This document shows positions 1-7,915 of a stretch of 35,680 nucleotides of DNA, piece after piece (within the stretch, counting starts at the first letter, position 1; every line of letters starts with the position of its first letter). The translations under genes and the position numbers were made by a program. The notes beneath the pieces are model-generated. The model ran no database searches. It was given only the letters and a program-made list of their open reading frames with translations, and was not told the origin of the DNA. The DNA comes from a virus: positions 1 to 35,680 of the IMG/VR virus record IMGVR_UViG_3300045972_000082. One strand, given 5' to 3'.

Positions 1-22
1 CTGGAACTGTCACAAAAGAAAG

Positions 23-442
23 TTAAAGCAGTTCACTTTCAGTAATAATATTGTCCTGCCATTGCTTTGCAATAAATCCAATGGAAACAGTTTTCAAAAT
101 TCCCGCTTCATAAAGTTTGCGTACGTTTTGCGCTACTGGGTTTGCTTCTGCGCTTGCGAAAACTCCCTCAATAATCATTTGGTTATTTTCCTTGGTCACG
201 CTAGTTGCTTTTCCAATTGGCAAAGCCCAATAGTCGTGGCTCAATAAAATAATTGGATTGAGCATATAATTATCCGTATTTATGCCCGCCTGTAAAACAA
301 CTTCGCCGTGCCTGTCCTTGCTTTGTGTAGAAGCAATAACCTTAAAAGTTCCGTTATCCTCAACGGCTTTAATCACAATTTCCTTGTGACTTGCAAGCGC
401 TTTTTGAACGTCCCCTAATATTTTCTGCTCAATTTTCTTCAT
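23..442 (-). CDS. HK97-type prohead protease, N-terminal part; in-frame TAA, also cut by window edge
   Basis: Serine protease that would cleave the capsid scaffold during head maturation. The visible 139 residues match the first three quarters of the HK97/U35 prohead protease family: an early phrase around STQSKDRHGEVV, a candidate catalytic His at residue 69 (LLSHDYW) and a candidate catalytic Ser at residue 120 (LKTVSIGF). The ORF stops at a TAA (bases 23-25) after ITESELL, but the same frame continues to base 1 as LSFVTVP, which is the next conserved phrase of the family. The protein should therefore be longer, and the stop replaces one codon, usually Glu. It follows the portal-MuF gene by 12 bases, the normal portal-protease-capsid order. 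Family call is firm; whether the product is functional is not. Confidence 0.82.
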   Translation of the reverse strand: MKKIEQKILGDVQKALASHKEIVIKAVEDNGTFKVIASTQSKDRHGEVVLQAGINTDNYMLNPIILLSHDYWALPIGKATSVTKENNQMIIEGVFASAEANPVAQNVRKLYEAGILKTVSIGFIAKQWQDNIITESELL

Positions 443-454
443 AAGTTTAGTTAA

Positions 455-2497
455 TTATTTAATGACTGGTAACAAAGTGCAACGGCAATTGCTATGTAGT
501 GGTGGCTCTCCCACGTCGCTGTAATCCAAACTCATACTCTTATCTCCAACTGATATAATATCCCCTTGCTCAAAATAGTTGTCCTCCAAACCAATCACTT
601 TCCCGTCCATTTCCGAGCAGTATTCGCAGGTGCGCTCGTCCTCTGCGGTGTACCATTCTTTTTCGTCAACAACCCCCGTTTGTATCCACCCCTCGGTGCT
701 GGCTTGATTTGCAATGCGTATCGTTTCCGTTTGGGCAATTCGCTCTGCCCTCGTTTCCTCTGCGTATCCGAAATACTCATTCAATTTTTCCACTGTCTTG
801 TCGTATCCAATTCCGCCGGAAACACTATCCTCCAAAATTCTTTTTAAATCCTCCTTGGTTGTTTTCGTAATTCCCCCTGCCAATTTTATGTTCCATTTTT
901 TCAGCGTCTTTTCCATTGCGTCCGTAAATGTAAAATCGTTCCCAACTCCCAACTCTTTCATTGCGCTCCTTGCCTGTGCCATAAATAATTCTCGCTGTAA
1001 TGGTGTCAAAATATCAATCACTGCTTTTACTTCTTGGTCGTCGTCCGCAATATCTTCAATCCCTTTCGTTTTCTGAAACTCTCCCAAAACTTTCACTCTC
1101 ATTGCGTTAAAATACTTTTGCATTGCGCTCTTATATTTTCCTTGGTATGGCGACTGCATTTTTATCATTTCCTCCCATGCTTTTTCTCCCCTAGCAACCC
1201 TCGCTGGATTTAACTCTTTTTTTTTTAGATTTTTGCTTTCGTCCTCCTTGGCTGGCTCGGGTTTATCTTCTTCTGCTACGGCTGGCTCTGCTACGGCGGG
1301 CGCAACTTGTATTCCCCGTCCTAACTTATCGCCCCCCTCAATTTCCTCCCAACCCTCCATTTCACGTATCTCATTTGGTGTAAGCCAAAGCCCGCAAGCC
1401 TTAACATACTCGTCCACTATGGCTGTCCTGTCGTCGGGTACTGGATTATCAAACTCAAAAAATAAATTGTCGCCGTGTTCTTTGACAATCGTACTATTCA
1501 AAGCGTCCTCAATTCTTTTGAGCATTGGCTTAACTGTAAAGCGCGTAAAACTCCAAACAGCAGTATTTGCGTTTGCCAAGTTCACGTCCTCTGCTAAAAT
1601 CAAGCCCTTTGGTATTCCAAACATTCCCAAAATCTCGTCCCTATCCAATTTGCGCTGTTCAACAAAAGCCAATTCCCGTTGGCTAATTCCCGTTGGCTTG
1701 TATCGCAATCCTCCCTGCAAAAATGCCGTCTTGTTGCTGTTCTCTGTCCCTTGGTATGCTCTGTCCCATTTGGCTTGCATTCTGCGTACTTCTTCCTCTC
1801 CTACGTTGCCGTCAAATTCCAACACGCCCGAAAGTTGCGCGCCGTTTTCAAAGAATTTTTTATTCCAATTTTTAATAACTTCGTCCTCGCTAATAATATC
1901 CAAACTTGCCATAACCTCTCCAACTCCACGGAAAGGATTTGTATTGTTAAAATATTTTGGATTTGGATTTTTGCAATGTATCATTTCCTCCTCCATAACT
2001 GGCATTTCGTCGTTGCTCATTCCGTTTCTTTGATAAATGTATCCGGATATAAGTTTGTCGGCGGTCTTGCTTGGCACAATTTTTACCCAATCTGGTCGCA
2101 TAATCCACATTTCCTTTGTGATTTTTCCCGCCTTGGCTCTGAAAATAAAGGCGTTACCCTCCAACTTTTGGCTTGCTACCCACGCTTCCAAAAATTCACT
2201 CTGTGTCATTTGCGGGTTTGGTGTCCGTATAAGGTTGAGTAATTCGTGGTCTGTAACCTCCACTTTGCTCACTTCGCCTTTTTTATCTACTGTTTTTTTG
2301 TATAGTCGCAATTCTGTGTTTGAAACTTCATTTCCAATCAAAGTAATGCACCTGTAAACCCAACCCCTGTATTTGTCTAGGTAATCCTCGTTGCGTGAAA
2401 AAAGACCACCTGTAAAAATGTTCTTAATTGAGCCAATGCTCGGGAGCAACCCCTTTTCTTTTTGTCCGCCGAATAATTGCTTCACTTTTTCAAACAT
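455..2497 (-). CDS. Portal protein fused to a MuF-like head morphogenesis domain
   Basis: About 680 residues. The first ~400 look like an HK97-family portal (RGWVYRCITLIGNEVS near the start, later RDEILGMFGIPKGLI), which forms the dodecameric DNA gate of the procapsid. After a charged, Ala/Glu/Lys-rich linker the C-terminus carries a Mu gpF / SPP1 gp7-like domain: AQTETIRIANQA, then WYTAEDERTCEYC and a terminal PPLHSNCRC, the usual Cys/His ending of this domain. Portal and MuF are usually separate genes, so this is a fusion, and the combined length explains the large size. A GTG at 2512 would add five residues (MPFFY). I prefer the ATG at 2497 because no Shine-Dalgarno motif supports either start. 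The protease follows directly. Confidence 0.9.
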   Translation of the reverse strand: MFEKVKQLFGGQKEKGLLPSIGSIKNIFTGGLFSRNEDYLDKYRGWVYRCITLIGNEVSNTELRLYKKTVDKKGEVSKVEVTDHELLNLIRTPNPQMTQSEFLEAWVASQKLEGNAFIFRAKAGKITKEMWIMRPDWVKIVPSKTADKLISGYIYQRNGMSNDEMPVMEEEMIHCKNPNPKYFNNTNPFRGVGEVMASLDIISEDEVIKNWNKKFFENGAQLSGVLEFDGNVGEEEVRRMQAKWDRAYQGTENSNKTAFLQGGLRYKPTGISQRELAFVEQRKLDRDEILGMFGIPKGLILAEDVNLANANTAVWSFTRFTVKPMLKRIEDALNSTIVKEHGDNLFFEFDNPVPDDRTAIVDEYVKACGLWLTPNEIREMEGWEEIEGGDKLGRGIQVAPAVAEPAVAEEDKPEPAKEDESKNLKKKELNPARVARGEKAWEEMIKMQSPYQGKYKSAMQKYFNAMRVKVLGEFQKTKGIEDIADDDQEVKAVIDILTPLQRELFMAQARSAMKELGVGNDFTFTDAMEKTLKKWNIKLAGGITKTTKEDLKRILEDSVSGGIGYDKTVEKLNEYFGYAEETRAERIAQTETIRIANQASTEGWIQTGVVDEKEWYTAEDERTCEYCSEMDGKVIGLEDNYFEQGDIISVGDKSMSLDYSDVGEPPLHSNCRCTLLPVIK

Positions 2498-2710
2498 ATA
2501 AAAAAACGGCACTTGCGAAACAGTCCCGTAGGAATGTTGCAGTTAGCCGTGGCTAGTCAATCGTTGCTCGTAAGCATTGACTGATTTGTTTATAAATAAT
2601 TCTGCGAGGTAAACATTATAGGGTATTGGCTCCCATAATGCTTGCCCCACAAAACAATTGCTTGTTTATGCGAGGAAACAACAAAATAAAAAACGTATTT
2701 CTTATTCCAT
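2498..2710 (-). other. Non-coding leader of the portal gene
   Basis: About 210 bases without a convincing gene. Read on the minus strand it holds a 7-bp stem AGTCAAT / ATTGACT enclosing GCT-TACG-AGC (bases about 2554-2581), followed by a short TAGCC / GGCTA palindrome. It has a TATAAT box at 2615-2620 without a good -35. Four tiny start-to-stop frames (5 to 8 codons) occur, two of them overlapping as TAATG, but such short frames arise by chance. No tRNA fold and no U-tract terminator were seen. Confidence 0.4.
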
Positions 2711-2717
2711 TAACTCC

Positions 2718-2746
2718 ATTGTATCATATTTTGGCGCCCAAGTCAA
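2718..2746 (-). promoter_or_regulatory. Sigma-70-like promoter before the portal gene
   Basis: On the minus strand TTGACT (2741-2746), a 17-base spacer and TACAAT (2718-2723), with TGA directly before the -10, that is an extended -10. It overlaps the last codons and stop of the small zinc-ribbon gene at 2724. Expected start of transcription is near 2711, giving a leader of about 210 bases to the portal start. The 11-mer TGATACAATGG recurs in the intergenic region at 8675-8685. Confidence 0.6.
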
Positions 2747-2909
2747 TAGTACCCTTGTTTTCCGCGCTACCACGGGAAAAAACAACATCAAGATTTTTTA
2801 CAATGCGCTGGCATTTCCAACATTTAAAAGTAAACTCGTCAAAATACCCCATATTTATAACCTCTGTCACTTTGCTCCCGCAGTGCGGGCAGTATCCACT
2901 TTGCTTCAT
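2724..2909 (-). CDS. Small zinc-ribbon protein
   Basis: 61 residues with two CxxC pairs: CPHC at the N-terminus (YCPHCGSKV) and CWKC about 25 residues later (FKCWKCQRIV), the layout of a zinc ribbon. It sits in the 8-base-separated position directly after the large terminase gene and before the portal leader, and shares the A/T-rich leader type of its neighbours. Function unknown; small zinc ribbons beside terminase can be packaging accessory or DNA-binding proteins, but nothing here proves that. Its last codons contain the promoter of the portal gene. Confidence 0.7.
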   Translation of the reverse strand: MKQSGYCPHCGSKVTEVINMGYFDEFTFKCWKCQRIVKNLDVVFSRGSAENKGTIDLGAKI

Positions 2910-2917
2910 TTTGATTT

Positions 2918-4321
2918 TTATATAAATGATAAATCGGGTATTGCCATTGTGTTAAAAGTCAAAGCCCCTGCGTCTGCAATGTTCGGACTTCGTAATCCTC
3001 GCTGTGCCATTCTTTCCTTTGGCTCAATCTGTATTTTCTCGCTACTGTTGATTTTGTATTTTACTTCTGCCAATTCCAACCACCCGTCGTGCCTCAATAA
3101 CTTTCCCCCGTCCCGTAAAAACTCATAAAGTGACCAATAGTTTTCTGCTTTCCTGTTCAAAAATCGTATGGTATCCACCTGCGGTCTGCTCGCCCAAGCA
3201 ATTCCCTGCACTTTTAAGCCGACTTCCACGCACCTGTCTGTCAATCCTCCCCCAACTCCCGTATCGTCTATGTTGACGTAGTTTGAGCCGTCTGCAAGCA
3301 TTCCACGGACAATGGTCACGTGTCCCATTAAATCCTTGCTCTGATTTTTTTCCTGCAACCACATATAAATATCTTGCCTCTGCACAAATGTCGTTTCATC
3401 CCCACCTCGTCCAACGTCCACCGCGCCCACTTTCGTCCCCGTAATCTCGCTCGGCAATTCGTCAATAAATGCGTCCGTAATCATATTTTTCGGGAAAAGG
3501 TATCTAAATCCCTCTGCGTCCAGCGTATCCCGTGGCGGAAATAAACACTCATAAAGTTCCCGAAACATTGGCTTGCCTCTCGCCTCTGTAATAAATTCCT
3601 CTGTATATCGCCCCTCTTTGAGCGCCTGTTTATAATCAATCCAAATCTTTGGGTACGTGTCGCTCGTTTTATAAAAATGGCTGTACGGCTTTTCTGTGTA
3701 AAAAGTGTTTCCAACTTTGCAATAAAATGCGTTAATCCCTTTTCCTGCAATCATTCTGTATACTGTCGCCTCTGTGTGGTCTGCCATTAGCCCTCCCTCG
3801 TCCATAACCACAATCCTGCTCCCTTTGCCCATTGCGCTTTCAATACTCTTGCCAAACGCCCTCTGATTAACGGACAGCGTGTATATGCCTCCGCCGTTGC
3901 GTAAAATAATTCGGTCTTTGCTTTCCTCTTGGCGCAAGCGTTCCAGTTTCGTGTCGCTTTCCAGTTGGCTATAAAAAGTAATATTATCGCCAAGGTGCTG
4001 TATAAAATACCGCATAATCTCCTTTGCTTTTTCATTGCTCGGCGCAACTACTGAAACAATCTCGTCCTGCACGCAAGCAATAACCACGCAAGCAATCCCA
4101 ATCGTTTGGCTTTTCCCGTACTGTGTGCAAGTTTCAATCTGCACTCGGTTGACCGGACGGAAAACCAAAACCCAAAATATCCTCAACTGCCCCTCGGTAA
4201 TCATTTCGTCTGCGGGTTGCCCCTCAATCTGAAACATTCTCAAAATGGCGTTGCAAATTTCCCTATCTTTTTTTGACGGCGGTGGTAGTTCGTTTAATAT
4301 TTTTTGCTCTTGGTCTGACAT
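2918..4321 (-). CDS. terL: Terminase large subunit (packaging ATPase and nuclease)
   Basis: 467 residues. The ATPase half shows a Walker A-type TQYGKS (residues 66-71) and a Walker B RIVVMDEGG (D174, E175). The nuclease half, an RNase H-like fold in this family, shows VGAVDVGRGGDET (D302, D308), then NYVNIDDTGVGGG (D352, D353) and a terminal SPNIADAGALTF. The motor drives DNA into the procapsid through the portal and cuts the concatemer. The gene overlaps the end of the small subunit by 59 bases, so the two are probably translationally coupled. Length is typical of TerL. Nothing appears broken. Confidence 0.93.
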   Translation of the reverse strand: MSDQEQKILNELPPPSKKDREICNAILRMFQIEGQPADEMITEGQLRIFWVLVFRPVNRVQIETCTQYGKSQTIGIACVVIACVQDEIVSVVAPSNEKAKEIMRYFIQHLGDNITFYSQLESDTKLERLRQEESKDRIILRNGGGIYTLSVNQRAFGKSIESAMGKGSRIVVMDEGGLMADHTEATVYRMIAGKGINAFYCKVGNTFYTEKPYSHFYKTSDTYPKIWIDYKQALKEGRYTEEFITEARGKPMFRELYECLFPPRDTLDAEGFRYLFPKNMITDAFIDELPSEITGTKVGAVDVGRGGDETTFVQRQDIYMWLQEKNQSKDLMGHVTIVRGMLADGSNYVNIDDTGVGGGLTDRCVEVGLKVQGIAWASRPQVDTIRFLNRKAENYWSLYEFLRDGGKLLRHDGWLELAEVKYKINSSEKIQIEPKERMAQRGLRSPNIADAGALTFNTMAIPDLSFI

Positions 4322-4808
4322 TCTCTTTTTTGTTTAATGAAGTCAACTGCTTCAAAGTGTCCCGTATATCCTCAATCTCTTGGCTTCGCGCGTCGTCCAC
4401 TACAACTGTTTGTACTGGTCGTCCTAGTTGCCTATCCAAAATTTCCTTGCTGGCTTTAAATCGCAAGTCGCTTTTGAATTTTTTTGACATCATAGCCACA
4501 AGGTTGCGGGTTGCAATTTCCGTTGCGCTCGCCAAAACTTTTTTGGCTTGGTCTAAACTCTCCGCCCCCATAAGTTCGCTATAAGCGTCATAAGCGGGTC
4601 GCAATTGTCCTGCGTGGTAAAGTGCCATTCTCAAATTCTTCACGTGATAGCTAAGTTTTTTGTTTGGATATTTTCTCAACAACTCGTCCTGTATTTCGGT
4701 GTAGCCAAAGCCATTATAACGCATTTCAATCAGCGTCAATTCCCACCCTTTTAATTTTCCTGCGAAAATCAACCATTGCCTATTTTTGTCCTGTAAGTCG
4801 TTTTTCAT
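4263..4808 (-). CDS. terS: Probable terminase small subunit
   Basis: 181 residues directly upstream of and overlapping terL. The N-terminal part (WELTLIEMRYNGFGYTEIQDELL, then KLSYHVKNLRMAL) reads as a helix-turn-helix module, as expected for recognition of the packaging site. The middle is helical (LASATEIATRNLVAMM, KASKEILDRQLGRP) and the phrase KASKEILDRQLGRPVQ is like that of many terminase small subunits. The C-terminus is very basic (RPRAKNIKRTTTAVKKR). Called from position plus domain layout; the sequence itself is divergent. Confidence 0.7.
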   Translation of the reverse strand: MKNDLQDKNRQWLIFAGKLKGWELTLIEMRYNGFGYTEIQDELLRKYPNKKLSYHVKNLRMALYHAGQLRPAYDAYSELMGAESLDQAKKVLASATEIATRNLVAMMSKKFKSDLRFKASKEILDRQLGRPVQTVVVDDARSQEIEDIRDTLKQLTSLNKKENVRPRAKNIKRTTTAVKKR

Positions 4809-5128
4809 AAATCCAAATATAATCCCTGCAATCTGCTTATAAGTTCTGCCCTGTTTTTTGTCCCAAACTTTCCTGTCATAACGTCATTGTTCAGCGCAAT
4901 CAATTTTTCCTTTGCCTCTTTGCTTTTAAAAACTTCGCTCAAATCCATTGCCATTTGTATCCCGTCGCGCTTGTCCTTTGATTTGCGCATATAGTCCCAA
5001 ACAATCATTTGTGCCTTTTGCAGTTTATTGCTTTCTCTCACTGCCTTGTCCAAAATAATAACGTCAATCCCAAATACTTTCCCTGCTTTAGTAAATGGAG
5101 ATTTTATTTTTAATGTCGGTCTTTTCAT
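4805..5128 (-). CDS. Hypothetical protein upstream of terminase small subunit
   Basis: 107 residues, not recognised. It overlaps terS by 4 bases (ATGA) and the gene before it by 4, so it belongs to the packaging operon and its translation is probably coupled. The N-terminus is basic with Pro and Lys (MKRPTLKIKSPFTKAG), followed by a probably helical body (KLQKAQMIVWDYMRKSK, DGIQMAMDLSEVFKSKEAKEKL) and a C-terminal ELISRLQGLYLDL. There is no cysteine cluster or membrane segment. A tail or packaging chaperone-like role cannot be excluded. Confidence 0.65.
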   Translation of the reverse strand: MKRPTLKIKSPFTKAGKVFGIDVIILDKAVRESNKLQKAQMIVWDYMRKSKDKRDGIQMAMDLSEVFKSKEAKEKLIALNNDVMTGKFGTKNRAELISRLQGLYLDL

Positions 5129-5343
5129 TTTCTTTTTCGCATAATCGCTTCGGCGCGTCTGCGCGCTTGGCGGTTGCCCTTGTAATATAAATCAAATAGC
5201 GTCACTGGTTTCTCGGGTTGGTTGGTTGGCAAAATTTCGCCCCTGTCAAAATCCTCGCCCCTTTTCATTCCCGTCTGTTTTTCCATTTTTTCCATTGCCT
5301 CGTCTGTTGTGTGTGGTGGTAAAATAATCATAATTTTCTCCAA
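5125..5343 (-). CDS. Small hypothetical protein
   Basis: 72 residues, not recognised. Starts within the last codons of the glycosyltransferase gene (16-base overlap) and ends in a 4-base overlap with the next gene. It is polar and highly charged, with a basic C-terminus (GNRQARRRAEAIMRKRK). The overlaps on both sides support it as real and tie the cassette at 5328-7911 to the terminase operon. Confidence 0.6.
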   Translation of the reverse strand: MEKIMIILPPHTTDEAMEKMEKQTGMKRGEDFDRGEILPTNQPEKPVTLFDLYYKGNRQARRRAEAIMRKRK

Positions 5344-6041
5344 TTAAATCTTATTTCAAACTGGTCGTGCGCTTCACTAAAAATAACCTTAATTTTGTCC
5401 CCGTATCTTCGTATCATATATCCGCACTGTACTTTCATAAAATTCTCGTCCTTGTAATAAGCCATTGCGCCCCCGTTCTTGCTTTTCATTTTATGCTCAA
5501 ATTTGTAGTCGTACCAACAAGCAACTTTTCTGCCGGAAGCAATAAGTCGGGCGCTCATATCCCAATCATTAAAAATCTTCAATCGCGTGTCGTATCCCCC
5601 CGCTTCCATAATCTGCTTAACGTCCAAAAAAATCATTCCCCAGCAACCCACCTTTTCTTTGACTTTGTCTTTCACAAACCAATTATGCCCACTGAAACTA
5701 ACCATAAGTTGTGCATAACCTTTCTTTTTCATAATTTCCTCCCCCTCGGCAATCATTGTGGCGGTGTCCACTTTCTTCCCTGCCCTGTCTTTCAGTCCAA
5801 ATATGTCGTCGTCCGCAAAAAGCACGTACCGCTCTCCCTTGGCGTAATAATGCTTCACAATAAAGTCCATAACATAGCCAAAACCCTTATCGTTTGCGTC
5901 CATAACCACCATTTTATTGGCGCCTACTCTCCCGTTGTATTTTTCTGCGTCCTGTGGCTCAACAACAATCTCCATAGGCACGTCAAAAACTTTGTCTATG
6001 GTGTAATCCAATCTGTTTTTGCTTGGGGAAACAACAATCAT
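5328..6041 (-). CDS. GT-A fold glycosyltransferase, TET-associated (TAGT)-like
   Basis: 237 residues. N-terminal beta strand MIVVSPSKNR, then a strand ending in a metal-binding triplet, YVLFADDDIFG (D77-D79), characteristic of GT-A glycosyltransferases that bind nucleotide-sugars through Mn/Mg. The second half has CWGMIFLDVKQIMEAGGYD and FNDWDMSARLIASG (D159, D161), as in the acceptor-side acidic motif. The compact size and FADDD phrase are most like the phage TAGT family, proposed to sugar-modify hypermodified DNA bases. Its start overlaps the radical SAM gene by 4 bases (ATGA), so the two are almost certainly co-translated. GT-A assignment is fairly strong; TAGT membership and a DNA substrate are inference. 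Confidence 0.72.
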   Translation of the reverse strand: MIVVSPSKNRLDYTIDKVFDVPMEIVVEPQDAEKYNGRVGANKMVVMDANDKGFGYVMDFIVKHYYAKGERYVLFADDDIFGLKDRAGKKVDTATMIAEGEEIMKKKGYAQLMVSFSGHNWFVKDKVKEKVGCWGMIFLDVKQIMEAGGYDTRLKIFNDWDMSARLIASGRKVACWYDYKFEHKMKSKNGGAMAYYKDENFMKVQCGYMIRRYGDKIKVIFSEAHDQFEIRFNWRKL

Positions 6042-7291
6042 ATTTTTGCCTTGCGATAATTATAAAAATAAACCACGTTGCCTTTCTTGTCTTTGAGTTT
6101 TCCCTGCAACACTCCCTCAAAATATCGCTCAAATACTTTATTGTTCCACTGGCGCACAAAATATTCTTGGTAATTCATATTGCTAACCTTGCTTCGCTTT
6201 TTCCCCAAATTCATATACTGGTCAACAAAAGTCCCCAGCCTCCAACTCATTTCCGTTTCGTCTGCCTCGCCCAGCGCGTCGTCCAGTGTAATAAATCCTT
6301 TTCGCTTCGCCATATAAATCAAATGGCTCATTTGTAACTTGGCTGTTTTAAAATGCTCGTTACTCGGCAAAATCCCGCAACAACTTCCCCCGCTCCCTTT
6401 CTCTTTGTGCTTTGCGTCGCTAATAAAATGCGGTAGCCCCTCGGCTTTACAAAGGTCAATATACTGCTTTACTAAAGGTTTCAAAAAATCGTAGTTCAAT
6501 CGTAAATATCCCGCGCCCGTTCCGTTCTCTTTGTAAAACTTAAAAAGAGAATAGTTCATTGCTTGGCTGATTTTCTTGTAATTTTCCACGCTCTCCTTGC
6601 GCCCGAAACTTCTTGTTTCCACGCAATAAAATTCTGTTGTAATGCTTTGGCAACCAATCCGTTTGGCTGTCTTAATCATTTCGGGCATTGTCTTGTCCGT
6701 AACCCCAACAATAAATGGTCGCATTCTCCAAGTTGTAAGCGTCCCGCATTCCCTTGCCAATGTTTCCAGCACCTCAACTCTGCGCTGTGGTGTCGGCACT
6801 CCTTGCTCCACCAGCGCGCTTGCCTTTTTGTCCATTGTAATAATGCTCGCTTTGTAGTGCCACCTGCTTCCCGCTTTTTTAAATTCCGCCAAATATCTTG
6901 GGTCGCGTAAAACCAAATCCCCTTTACTTGAAAAACTAATCGGGTATTCAATCTCGTTGAAAAATTTTAGCAGTTCCAGCGTAGTCCCGAATTTTTCCTC
7001 CAAAGGACAAAACGGGTCTGAAAGTCCGCCCCACTGTATTGGTCGCTTGTCTTTAATCCACTGCGAATATCCAACTTTAATTTCCCCTCGGAAAATCTTT
7101 TTTACCCGTTCCACGTTGACAGTTTTTACTTTGTGCCTGTCGTAATCTTTGCTGGCGGGACCAACTCCCCGTATGTACTGCGAAAAACAATATGCGCAAC
7201 TGTGTCCGCAATTGCTTTTGTCGTCAAAAGTAATCGGCATTGAGCAATCCGCAAACTCGCTTGTAATTCTTGGGGAACTATAATAATCCAT
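6038..7291 (-). CDS. Radical SAM enzyme in putative modification cassette
   Basis: 417 residues. The cluster motif CGHSCAYC (C28, C32, C35) is the CxxxCxxC that holds a 4Fe-4S cluster and binds S-adenosylmethionine; an additional Cys16 precedes it. Downstream WGGLSDPFCPLEEKFGTTLELL and FSSKGDLVLRD resemble the barrel strands of the spore photoproduct lyase / Elp3-type radical SAM group. A later GGSCCGIL offers extra cysteines for a possible auxiliary cluster. It overlaps the ParB-like gene by 1 base (TAATG) and the glycosyltransferase by 4. The adjacent genes suggest a nucleic acid substrate, but a protein or small-molecule substrate is possible. Family certain, reaction unknown. Confidence 0.85.
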   Translation of the reverse strand: MDYYSSPRITSEFADCSMPITFDDKSNCGHSCAYCFSQYIRGVGPASKDYDRHKVKTVNVERVKKIFRGEIKVGYSQWIKDKRPIQWGGLSDPFCPLEEKFGTTLELLKFFNEIEYPISFSSKGDLVLRDPRYLAEFKKAGSRWHYKASIITMDKKASALVEQGVPTPQRRVEVLETLARECGTLTTWRMRPFIVGVTDKTMPEMIKTAKRIGCQSITTEFYCVETRSFGRKESVENYKKISQAMNYSLFKFYKENGTGAGYLRLNYDFLKPLVKQYIDLCKAEGLPHFISDAKHKEKGSGGSCCGILPSNEHFKTAKLQMSHLIYMAKRKGFITLDDALGEADETEMSWRLGTFVDQYMNLGKKRSKVSNMNYQEYFVRQWNNKVFERYFEGVLQGKLKDKKGNVVYFYNYRKAKI

Positions 7292-7911
7292 TATATTTTA
7301 AGCATTCCTACTAATTTATCTTTGTCCAATTCTCCCTGCCGTGAAGTTTTAAAAGCCGTGCGTATCAAATCGTATTCCTCAAAAGTTTCCACATAAAAAG
7401 CAATATTGTCTTTTCGGTGCATTGCGTCTGGCTCGGCAACATTAACCTGCACTTTCTCGTTGCGCTCAAAAATCTTTTTCAATTCGTCGTCGTCGTCCAA
7501 GTCGTATCCGCCGTCGCTGTTGTCCTGCATAATTTCCTTGCGGGTGGTGTACTGGTTGACTTCTTCCTCGCTAAATCCCATTGCCTCATTCTGTAATTCG
7601 TAAATCAAGTCTGCCAATTTTGTTTCGTCCCAAACTCCGCTAATTTTATTTAGCGCAAGGTTTAATATTTTTTCCTCTTTTTTGCTTAAATCCAAAACCA
7701 CACAATCGGCAACCTCCCAACCCATTTCCGTCACGGCTTTCAGTCGTTGGTGTCCGCCAATAACCGTCATATCTTTATTAACAATAATCGGCTCAACCAA
7801 GCCAAATTTGTTAATGCTTTCTTTCAGTTGCTCCATTTCCTCGGGGTACATAATCCTCGGGTTGTATTCCGCCGGATTAAGTTTCTCAATTGCAATTTGT
7901 TTTTTTTCCAT
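7291..7911 (-). CDS. ParB/sulfiredoxin-like domain protein
   Basis: 206 residues. The first ~100 form a ParB-like domain: IEKLNPAEYNPRIM, EEMEQLKESINKFGLVEPI and the hallmark IGGHQRLKAV (G52-R56), then NLALNKISGVWDETKLADLI. In many phages this domain is fused to a DNA adenine or cytosine methylase. Here the C-terminal half is short and acidic (DNSDGGYDLDDDDELKKIFERNEK) and has no methylase motifs. The enzyme that takes the methylase place appears to be the separate radical SAM protein encoded next. Possible roles are DNA targeting, nicking or nucleotide binding. It begins the three-gene coupled cassette. Confidence 0.82.
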   Translation of the reverse strand: MEKKQIAIEKLNPAEYNPRIMYPEEMEQLKESINKFGLVEPIIVNKDMTVIGGHQRLKAVTEMGWEVADCVVLDLSKKEEKILNLALNKISGVWDETKLADLIYELQNEAMGFSEEEVNQYTTRKEIMQDNSDGGYDLDDDDELKKIFERNEKVQVNVAEPDAMHRKDNIAFYVETFEEYDLIRTAFKTSRQGELDKDKLVGMLKI

Positions 7912-7915
7912 TTTT

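Noticed and set aside
990-1030. TTGACA with a possible -10 inside the portal gene
   Set aside because: Spacing is 18 to a poor TTTATG hexamer and the match lies in conserved coding sequence.
1233-2033. 266-codon open frame on the plus strand antisense to the portal gene
   Set aside because: It is Ser/Pro-rich low-complexity shadow sequence with no leader of the usual kind, opposite a clear portal reading frame.
2540-2640. Possible tRNA in the portal leader
   Set aside because: No T-loop GTTCGA-type sequence, no acceptor stem and no anticodon arm could be aligned.
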